Shown piece by piece: positions 14,401-26,400 of a stretch of DNA of 64,000 bases. The notes under the pieces were generated by a model that had not been told where the DNA came from, made no database searches, and worked only from the letters and a program-made list of their open reading frames with translations. Where the stretch lies: positions 28,217,936-28,281,935 of the forward strand of contig CAIIXF020000006.1 of the NCBI GenBank assembly GCA_903813345.2, in the 5' to 3' direction. Made by a program: the position numbers and the translations under genes. Each line of letters opens with the position of its first letter. The stretch's first letter is position 1. Source of the DNA: Owenia fusiformis. Lineage: Eukaryota > Annelida > Polychaeta > Sabellida > Oweniidae.

Positions 14401-17400
14401 TAGCTTTGGCAGCATATCAGGCCAAAGGAAATTTGTTCTTGTAGCAGTGGTTCATTAATCCTGTATTTTAAAGGCCCCATGTAAAGTTCCATCTCTCCTT
14501 TGTATTGTATTTTATATGTTGTAGTTTTACTCAATTTTATTGGTCAGAATGATCCAGAATTTAATTCTTTATAAAGTTTTTAAAAGTGGTTCGGAGAAAT
14601 ATGTATTTTACTATACATGTTCTCACCAGTGATGTGGTACTTGTAAAGGTGATAAATATAGTTTTTAAAGTTAAGCATAGGAAACTATTGGAATTTAATT
14701 AATATCATCTTTGAGACATTGTAGCTTTATAATGTGATATGACAAAATTGTAATGGTTGAAGATATGCATGAAAAAGAAAAAGGGATTCAAAAACAAAAT
14801 ACCTTTTTGAACTTTTTGAAAAGAAATATCCTAAACAATTTCTGAAGGCTAAAGAATTTGAATTTTAATTCAAGATTTTTTTCTGTTTCAATTTCTACAA
14901 ATATTTCATTAGTTATGCAGTGTGGTTTTTAAAGATGTGAGAATATTGTTCTAGAATATTATGTTTATTGTACGATTGACCCATTTTAAACAGCATGATG
15001 TTAACCTAGATATCAAATTACTGACATCAAATTAATTTGATATTTGAAATATTATTTATTTGATTGATGTTACTATGGTAATGAATGTCACTAATAATCA
15101 TAATGCTAATAACTGACATCTTTCACTTCTAGAAAAAATTCCAGGGGGTCACATTTTACTTTGGGCCAAAATCACTTGAAACATGCTCAAAATGGTGAAA
15201 AACTACATGATTATGAATAAATTGGTCTGGGGGGGGGTCGCTCCAAACCCAATTTACTAAATTACTGGTAACATACAGGGATACACATACAGCATCATTA
15301 AGTCCAGGGAACTTTAAAAGAGTCTGATTCTGATGCAGAAAAAACATGGTATTTTGAACATCAATTGGATTTTAATCTATTAAAGTTAATGAAATGAAGC
15401 GCTCCCTTTGGGACACAATTAGTTCACAATTCATTTCAGCTGTGTATAACACATATTAAACATTTTAAACACTGTTTTCTGGCCGACTGAAATTTTATAT
15501 ATGCTTAGCTATGTGTGAATAATTAAATGTATAAAACGTGAATATAGGTTATTAATTTTTATTTTTGATAAAGCTCAATTACCTTATGGGAGCTGTAAAC
15601 TTTAAGTGGATGTCTGCTTCCTAGACTTACAGGAACATCCTTCATTCAAAGGTCATCATTTATTCCTCAATTCAATTCAATTCAACTCAATTCAAGAAAT
15701 GAAATACTCTGGATGGATGATGCAACAGGAATATTTCACCTTCTCTAGGGTTTTAATCTCTTGACTACCCAGTATGACGAGATTTCTCGTCACCTCAGAA
15801 ATGACCTTGAATCCCAGAGGGACGAGAAAATCCGTCACAAAATTTTTCACAAAAATTGCTCTTATTTGAACAATTTTTATCCAATTTACACAAAAATTGT
15901 TTTAAAACGTGTAGAAATGATCTCTGCTATATAATTTGACTAAGTTGAGCATCTTAAGTTGTATAGGTATGTAGTAAATGTCAAAAGGTGGCAAAAATGA
16001 AAAAATCCTCTGGTTTCAACCGATTTTAGAGCCTGGGATTCATGAGGTTAACATAAGATTTTAAATCAGGCATTTCATATAAAAGTTTTGAGATGATTTT
16101 TCACACTTGTTCATTTTTAAAGAGGGTATTGGTGTTGTACCTGCTCATTTATATAAAGAGTTTTGATATTATGTCTATTATTTTCAAATTCCATTAGTTC
16201 TTAATACAGAGAGTTTTCAGGCGATAGTCCGAACTAAACTGACGTGCTGTCCATATGAGTCTTTTACTTTCTTCCAAGGGGTCTTTATTTAATTGGGAAC
16301 GATCTGCAGCTAGAAATTCTGTATGCGGCTGAATATTCAGACTAGACATGTAGATTATGATTGATAAAGCTGATTGGTCGTATCTGTGGTTAAGCACATG
16401 TGACCCTCTCGGGGAAATACAGGAACGTTTTAAAGCACAATGTACAAGAGGAGTTAGTATATGTTTAACAGCTGTGCTATTGTTAACATAACCTTGGATA
16501 CCACCAGCAAAACTGTATTTATTAATAAATCTTGATTTTGTGACGTTAAAATATGAAAACATCCCTTTATGGGTTTTCATTGTCATATCTGTGTCTTGGC
16601 CTTGAACGAAAAAATATCCATCTTTAAGAATGAGTCTTTTTATTGGGCCAAGAGGTCCTCTGATTACTGACCCAGCATCTGAATAAAATATTGCACCATA
16701 TCGACGAACTGCATCTTGTAGAATTATAGGTTTCCAAGCGAATCCATTCCTAGATCCCAACAAAATTCGTGGAGGGGTTGTCTTCGGCAGATTGAGAGAT
16801 TCTACATTGCACCATGTGTGTACATCTTGTTTTTGTAACAAAGTCAACCCAATATCATACACTACTATTTTTGTCCTCGGTTCCCAGAAATGTACGGATG
16901 CAACAAATTCAGTTAATCCACGGAAAAACTCATTGCTGGCAGCCGTAACTATGACAACATCCATTGGTTTTAGATCAATAGACTTTAATTCATTGGTAGT
17001 TTTATTTCGATGATTTGTAGCCAGTTTAAATGTTAAAGAATCCACTTTACTATTTTTGTGGTTGTCATGGTAATCCATTGTCTGTAATCCATAATCTTTA
17101 TAATCCATCTGATAATCTTTTTCTTTTGTCATTTGTGAAATTAGTATGACAAAAGACAATGGGACTAGAATATATCCCAGAGGATGACATTTTTGAGCTC
17201 TAAAACTCCTAGAATATTTTCTCCTTATATTCATATTTATTCCAATTCATAAAAATGAAGTATACTTTTAGCATTTGGCAAACTTTATATGCCAGTAGAC
17301 AAGAACATTCAGGCAGACAAAATACATTTGTTAACCCGATTTGTAAATTCTTTCTTTTATATTTATTTGCTCAGCATAACTGTGCAAAAACAGTGGCTCT

Positions 17401-20400
17401 TATAGTCTATACCATCATTCATAATGCCTATTCAAAACTAAACAGTGAAAGTGAAAAAAACATAATTTTAGTTTGTCTTACTGTACTCCTGGTAATTTCA
17501 GTAGATGTGGATGTTATTTATTTTTTGTTTTTTTATTGTATTGCAAAATTGGCCTTTTTTCAGCAGAAAATAAATGTTTCAATAATGTAGTGCAAGTGAC
17601 ACTGCATGAAGTACTTTCAACTTCTAGAGTAATATAGAAATAGTGACTGCCATTGAGGGCAATAGTGAACAAATAGTGACTGCCATTGAGGGAAATAGTG
17701 CAAAATATTTTCCTCAAGGGAATATCCTGTCCACTGACTTGTTCCCGAGGCTGCAGGCCGAGGGAACAAGTCAGTGGACAGGATATTCCTGAGAGGAAAA
17801 TTTTTACACTATTTCCCGAAATGTGGCAGTCACTATTTGTTTTATTATATACCTGATAAGTACTCTGTAAACAAAAACAAAATGAGAAGTCTTTTCATTT
17901 CAATATCAAATGTTCACAGGTTCTTATTGGCATTTAAAGGCATTTTACCTTTCAACTCCTATAATCTCAGATTTGGGGGAAGATAAAATGTACTATTGAC
18001 TGGTCACATGACCTAACTGGTGATTAGTACAATTCATCTTCCTTGAAAGCAGGGATTTAGGACTTTCCAGGGAATTAGTTCATCTATTCCATGTCATGTG
18101 ACCATGAATAAGCCAATGAGCATCTAGAATACATTTGAGGTATATAATAATGTAAATTATTTCCCCGAAGGAATATCCTCTAAAATATTATATACCCTAT
18201 ACTGACTCTTGTCCCGTTTCCTCCGCGAAGGCCAAAAAGGCTTAGAAAGCCCCCTCCCCAGGTCCATTGTTAGCATTATAAGCTGTGACGTCATAATATG
18301 CTCAACAGAAATTTTTCCTAAGAAATTTCTGAGACTCTCACTTGGCAAATTCAATCGCGTTTAACACGCGAAATAGATTATCATAACACTTGAAATTACA
18401 CAGACGTATTGAGCTTATGGAACTTTATCCACGTTGCTTATATTGTATCGTTCAGGCACGTCTGTAATGGTGAACAGAGTTGATTTGTGTTTGTGCTTAT
18501 CCTCAATTTTTCTGTTTTTCGTCTGGGCAGTGATGATGCGCAGACTTTTCCAAGGGTAATAGAAGTTGCAATCGTGACGTCAGCGGACAATAGTTCAAAT
18601 GTATATTAGCGCTTCTTTCATTTTAGGCCTAGGGAATATAACTTTCGAAGGGAAATAGTAAATCTATTTCAGGACACGTGACTAGGTATCGACCAATCAG
18701 GATTAGTGTTACTTATTGGGTATATAATAATAGTGAGTATTGCAATAGTATCAAATTCTGTCTCCCTGTCACATCTAAGTACAGATACAAAGAAATCAGA
18801 ATAATAGTGAATTTTATAGATATTATTTTCGCAAATTCAGAACTCCTAAATTTTGCGCCAACATTTATCATACTTTGAGAGTGAATGAAGAAATAAAATA
18901 AAAAATGAATTAAAAATATCAACAGAAAATCAGACTAGGCCCATCTTTATTAAAAAATGGATTTCTATTCTTAACAAACTAGAGATACGTTTTTAACACA
19001 AACCTAACTGTATTTACTTGCGTCTTTATTACCTATTGTATTTTCACCATTCTATGTACCTGTATACTATGATTATGTTGTACAAACATGTCCCATTTAT
19101 TATGTTTTTATATTTTGTTAACGAGGTAATTTTGTTAACGATTAAAAATATCCAAAACTGTGCTTATGTGTGTGAATTATGATGTATTGTAAATTGAAAT
19201 TGTAATTGTAAAAGTAAAGTGATAATAAATATATTATGATAAAAAAAAAAAAAAAAAAGAGAGTGAATGAAATTGAAAAGAATTCAGAATAACACAGAAA
19301 TAGTAGAATGAAAAAATCACTCTGAGTACAGTAAATCACATATTGTTATGAAATCATCTGTACCAGATCTCATGTTACACTAAATGGATTTCAATTATAA
19401 CTAAGGCCAAGATAAAAAAGACAAATGTTTAACATACTCTCCTTCAGGCCTATTTAAACTCCATAAAAGTAAAGTTGGTGAGCATTTGTGCACTGTTATG
19501 GAAATGATCATCATTTTTATTATAGAGTTGTTGTACAGTTGTACATGTAGATGATTCTCTCATATTTAGGTTAAGTGCAGCAAATTCCTCGTTCACCCAA
19601 GTTTTTTGCGTAAATATAAAATCATTAATCTTCTATTGTGGGCTAAAAACAATCTGTCGCAAATTTTGACTTTCCAAATATTCACAACTTTAATGTAAAT
19701 TTACATTTGTCTCGTAGTATTTGTAATTTCTAAAATATCTAAAATTACATGTATTAACGTCTGAAAGGACTGGTCCTATAGTATTCAACAAAAGAAACAT
19801 GTCACTCAAATTTTTTAAAAACACTGTGAGTTCCAAATCATGTTTTAGTGTACAATACAATATATTTGCCAACAGTTTGCAACATAAGCAGTCATTCTAC
19901 ACATACACTACATCATAGGGTTCAGATTGACAATTCCCTTAATGCAATTGCAGATCTAGGAGCTAACGAAGGGGGTGGCCAGATTCCAAGTTTTACAAAA
20001 TATTTTGGACCCCTAAACCAAAAATTGGGCCCATTTTAAAAAATTTTCTGGGCCCACCCAAGGGGGCCCCCCTGGATCCGCCAGTATAATGCCTCAGTCA
20101 CATTTGATCTTCGGCAACCATACAGCGACTGTACCTTCCCAAAATCAAGTGGAATATGCAGCATAAAATATAAGGATAAACAGTATGATGAAGATTTTCT
20201 ATATTGATTTTGTGAAGTACTACTGTACGGACACTTTATGGCTGCCGTAAAGTAAATATGACTGAGGCTTTAGTCACTTTACTTTGAGAAACAGGTTTCC
20301 TCTCAGACAAATATGTGGATTTCAATGTACTAAAATATGGCATTCAATGCTGTCAGTCTTAATCCTGAATGGAAATGATAAACATACATTGACAAAAATG

Positions 20401-23400
20401 TCAATGTAAAAATTAGCATTTTGATCAAAAAATATTGGTATCGAAATGATTTTGATTAAAAAACATTGGTATTAAAATCATTTTGATCATGAAACATTGG
20501 TATCAAAATCACATTCTGTTTTACAGCTGATACCCTATATAATTTAAAAGCTTTGAAAGCAATTATTGTGAAATGAAATGTACATCATTGAGTTAATGAC
20601 AGCAGAGTCACCCAGTGTACACATTACTATTACACAAGTATGTCATTCAGTTTTTTTATTTAATGAATAAAGAATCTTGGATCGTTCTTTATTGGAAATT
20701 TAAGAGCACAAGTACTGACTCATACACGTAATGCACAAGGGTAGAACCTGAGTTCATTATCAGGATGGGTTAATAAATATGTGCATGAATGCTTTTAAAT
20801 CATGAATGATACAGCGTTCTTTATTGTTGCAATTCATATATACTGTCTTTCCTTTTAAAGCAGATATGAAATGGTATTTTTGACCTAAAGGAATCAATAT
20901 AATTTTTTGATAAATGTATTTGGACATGTTTTCTGCAGTATTGTGAAAATTATTTCACTCTAATGATCCTTATAGCTGCTTAATAAGCAATATTCGAATA
21001 GGTTGTGACGTTATTGGGCCCCACATGATCTCTCACTGGTCCCCATATGGCCCGTTTTAGTCCATTAAATCATGACGTCATAATGCCAAGATGTTTTGTT
21101 ATTTGTTTACACAACAATCATATGGTTGCCCTGACTTTTGTGATTACTAAGGAACCAATGAACCAAAACTATATATTATGTATGACGTTACTAATCACGT
21201 GGGGGCCAATCTGATTGATCAGTTAATTTTATTACATTATTTATGACCATTAACAGTTATCTAACATTTCTGAAATACTGAAATACTCTAAGCTGATTGG
21301 CTGAGATACACTTGGCATATTTATGAAAAACTAATGAACACCAGATAGAGTAAAATACTAAATAAGTTATACAGTGTAAATGTGCATTGGAATAGCTAAG
21401 AATGCAATGAATTCATATATACATGTATATGTTAATAAATTGTGTGTTGGTTAAGTGTCCTAGCAATCAATATGCTCCTGTCTGTTACCCAAGTACCTCT
21501 TATTTCTAAGTACTTCATACTTAGAAGGAGTGGAATCTGCAGGTTTATCTTTTAAATCTAATGTTGAATAAATGTTTTCCTCATTTCCTACCTCATCATA
21601 TGGATTCTCTTCATTAGCATTGGCCTTATTGCTCTTGTTGTCATCCTTCTCATCACCATTCACATTAACATAGCCCCCATCATCTTCCCCATGTTCATGG
21701 GGCCCATTATCATTGTTCACATTTGCATAGCCCCCATTGTCATTGTTCCCATTTACATAACCTCCATTAGCATTGCCCTCATTGACCTGAGTCTCTCTTG
21801 TTCCTGAGTCTTGTGGATTTTTCGCTCTTGGTTTCATCTCAGTTGCATTTACTTTTGCATCATCAGTTGCAGCTTCTTGTCGATCAACATCCTTCTTGCG
21901 TCTGTATATGAGGCATATCACAAGAATGGTGATCAGGGATCCCAGATATATAACACCCATAACAACTGCTATGATACGGAGGTTCACTACCTCTTGTTTG
22001 TATTGATGAAGTTCTGTTTGTTTCGTGTCAATTGTCGTCACTTCTTGATTCATAGTTGATGTGGTCATTTGTGTAGTGGGTTTTGTAGTAGTTGATAGTT
22101 CTGGTGTTGTGGGTTTTAGAGTTGTTGTGGGTTTTGAAGTTGTTGGTTTTGGTGTTGTAGTAGGCCGTGTGGTTGTAGTAGGCCATGTGGTTGTTGTATG
22201 TTTTGCCGTCGTCGTGGGTTTTGGCATTGTTGTAGGCCTTGGAGTTGTTGTGGGTTTAGGAGTTGTAGGTCTACTACTTGTGTCATGATGTAGGGCATAA
22301 ACAGCAAACTGATCGGTATTTCTATATAACTGTAGGTCATACTCCCCATTTGAGTATATAGCACATCTTCTTAGATAACAATTACCTCTCCTGTAATTGA
22401 TGACATTAGCCCCTCTCCAGGCCTGTCAACTGTCCCGCAATTTGCGTATTTGTCACGCATTTGCTGAAGAATTTGAAGTCACGCCAGTTTTTTTTGCGTG
22501 ACAGAAAATGTCACGCAAAATACGCATTTTACCTGGTAATTGTCAAGCAAAAATATTTCTGTAGAATTTTTTTCGAAATATGTTTACGATACGGTAAAAA
22601 TACGAACGCCGGAAAAAACCGAACGCAATTTGTTCGGATTTGTCACGCGAATCCCGTATGTGTCACGCATGTTCATTGGAAATTTTTAGTACCTCCCCCC
22701 CCCCCCCCCCCCCCCCCTGTTGACGACATCGCGAGCGTAGCGAGCGCGAAAAATTTGAGGTGTTCAAAGTTTGGCAAAGGTGCTCAAACTTTGGCCAAAG
22801 GTGTTTAAAAGTTGGCCAAAGGTGTTCAAAATTTGGACAAAAGTGTTCAGATTTGGACTTAGGTGTCCAACATTTTGAAGTCACTCATATTAGGTGGTCC
22901 CAAGTTGACAGCCCTGCCTCTCTGACATGCAAGTATCATGCAATGCCTTAGGTCATGGGTAGTATAATATCCTAGAGAAAAACATCCAGACATTAAACAG
23001 TTCTGTCTAAGTCTTTTGATTACAAACAGTGATTCTCCACAGTTTGGTGTTCCTGGATACGGCAAGACAGATATCCGATTGGTATAAGTATTAGAAAAGC
23101 AAGTGTTGCTATACATTGCCCAATCTGTGCCTTCTTGATTGCCCAAACATCGATAGCTTCTCACTGGGGCAGATCCATAGAATAAATTAGATCCAGATTT
23201 GCAGAGAAAATCTTGAACATTATTATTTGGTGGTGGAAAATATCCAGTCAATGAGCACGATGGGCGTGTAGTAGAGAATGATGGTCCAGGTATTGCAGGA
23301 TATGTTGCACCGCATTTCTCTGAATGAGAAAGACTGTATGTGATCACAAACCTTTGTGTTTGTTGGAAGTTGAAATTATAGTCCTCAATAGTTGGATTCC

Positions 23401-26400
23401 ATGAACAATGATATATGTTACATATTCGAGATGATGAACTATATGTTATAACATTTCCAAATCTTCCACATGCCTCTCTCATACAATCATGTACATGCGA
23501 AAATGTTAATCCACTGTTAATATAGTTACATCCAGGTGAAACATTTCTGCTTGTATCCCACGTTCTCCTCATAAAATACGAATTGTGGCATCTTGGTGTG
23601 TTTTGGTGAGGCAGAGCATATGATACACCCCATTCGCCACGACCCCGCCATCTATAGTCCCAATCATTTCCATTAGAGCGACATCTATATATGAAACAAT
23701 GTCGGGTTCGTCTAAAGTGCACGACATTTCCACGGAGCTCGCAAGCTTTTTTGAAACATGGTTCATGGGAGTTGACAGGCCATGGTGTGTATAGTCTCAA
23801 AAGTTCTGCACAATTCGGATAATGGTGTTGTCGGGAAACAAGCACAAATTTACCAAAATCACAATCATCTGGAAGTAAATCATTCTTTATTTGTAAATAT
23901 TGTTGGTGGCAACATTTCAATGATCTACAAGTTGAACTGTGACTGTCATCACTATTTCAAATCAACTATTTTAGGCTCCCACCACTATAAGCCTGTGTGA
24001 TCTAGTATCTATTTTACCTGTTATCACCTTGTCCAAGTTATTCCAATTTTTTAAAAGGGGTTGTTGGTTCTTTAAATCAAAAAGTTCTGTTTGTATTCGT
24101 CTGAATTCACTGAAATATTTAATTGTAAATTCTTAGGATAAAGGTACTAGAAAAACATATATTCTAAAAACCGTATACACAAATATAATAATGCTCTTAG
24201 TTGTTCTTCAGAGTTTTACCTTGTGCTTTTGAATTGTCTTCATTTTTAGCTGTCGTTAATATAGTTGATGTATTTTGTGCACGAGATACAGGCACAACAC
24301 ATGCAGCAAGTATGAGCCAAACAAAATACGACTTCATAACTTGGAATGATTGTATGCATTTATAAAAAGTGTCACCTTGAATATTATGCTATGTTATATC
24401 AGGCCTTTATCTCAGTCCTCAGATAATCTATGATGTATTAATTAGTGTATTATTGAGAGGGGCTCAATAAATAGTTATTTAGTAATAGTAGAATATAACA
24501 CTTTGATGAGCATTAAGTACAGTTAGTTAGAAATCATTGAGGAAGTACAGGAATAATGTTAACCCGTCAATTGAAATTTAATCAGTCTGATGGCTCAAAT
24601 TATTCAGACAGATAGCTGAAATTATAAAGTCTGGTGGCCCAAATTGTATAAACTGTTAGCTCAAATTATATAGGCTCATGGTTTAAATAATACTGGCTGG
24701 TGGCTCATTTATATAGACTGATAGCTCAAATTATATAGGCTCATGGTTTAAATAATACTGGCTGGTGGGTCAGTTGTATAGACTTATAGCTCAAATTATA
24801 TAGGCTCATGGTTTAAATAATACTGGCTGGTGGCTCATTTATATAGACTGATAGCTCAAATTATATAGGCTTATGGTTTAAATAATATTTGCTGGTGGGT
24901 CCGTTGTATAGACTTATAGCTCAAATTATATAGGCTCATGGTTTAAATAATACTGGCTGGTGGCTCATTTATATAGACTGATAGCTCAAATTATATAGGC
25001 TCATGGTTTAAATAATACTGGCTGATGGCTCAGTTATATAGACTGATAGCTGTAATTATATAGGCTCATGGTTTAAATAATACTGGCTAATGGCTCAGTT
25101 GTATAGACTGATAGCTAAAATTATACAGGATGATGGTTTAAATAATACTGGCTGGTGGCTTAGTTAAGACTGATAGCTCAAATTATATAGGCTCATGGTT
25201 TAAATAATACTGGCTGGTGGCTCAGTTATATAGACTGACAGCTCAAATTATACAGGATGATGGCTCAATTATAAATCTGATGGCTCAGATTGTACAGGTC
25301 GATGATTCACACAAGTGGGGGTATAGGACCTCTGTCTAAAAGAATGTTATCAATTTAACAAAAACAGGATATCCCTAATTATGCTTTTCAATTTATATAC
25401 TCAATGGGAACTTAACCACAACAAAATTTAGCAAATCACGCAAGCTGTAGCGTCTAATGACAGAATGATAGCCCAATCATGAATTTTGATGGTTCAAATT
25501 GTTTGATGATTCATATGCAGGTGAATGAAGTAAGGGCGTAGAACTCCAGTCTGGAAAGAATATTATACATTTAACAAATAAAAGATACTAGTTTTACCCT
25601 ATGAAAACTTAACCACCAGATATCAAATTTCCAAACAAAATTGAGCACCTGTTGATCTATCTATACGCAAAGGACGATTCTCGGTTTGGAGAACAATCTC
25701 CTGGGCTAATAATTTTTTTCATGAAAAATATAGAAATATTACCCAAATTAAACTTTGAATATTCAAAAGAGAACATTTAAATCTACAAGATGTAAAAATA
25801 ACAAATTGGTCTGAAGCAGGGATAATGCTCATTTAGATCGATTCAATAAAATACAAGTCTCGATTTGGGGAAAGAAGTTCAATAGTGTACTGCGCTAATA
25901 TTTTTTTTGCGAAAAATCTAGAAATATTACCCAAATTAAAGTATGACTATTTAAAAGAAGACATTCAAATCTATATTATGTGAAAAAATCAAATTTGTCC
26001 GAAGCAGGGATAATGCTCATTTAGATTGATGAACTTCGTTCTCCAAACCGAGAATCGTCCTTTGTATGTGGATAAAATGTCAGTTTGACATTTTTGAATG
26101 TTTGTACTGTCAGCTGGGCAATTAAACCTTTCAGTTGAGAAAATCATAAAAGATATGTCATTAGAAAGAGAAATATTAAATGTAGTTTTGTAATTTCAGT
26201 TTCCTATGAAATATACTTTTACCAACAAAGACTGATTTTCATGTGTTTGTCACATCAAAGCTATCTTAAGATCTTTTCTTTTAGAAGTAAAGTTAAAAGC
26301 ACATTTTTTATTTGAGACCTGTTACCTGTCTGTCAACAGATCATCTTCTTTATTGAGCATTCCCATCTTTGACATATCTAGTAATTATGACCTTTCAGCA

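Noticed and set aside
22061-22288. Val/Gly-rich plus-strand open frame
   Set aside because: It is the antisense of the Thr/Pro stalk of the minus-strand receptor.
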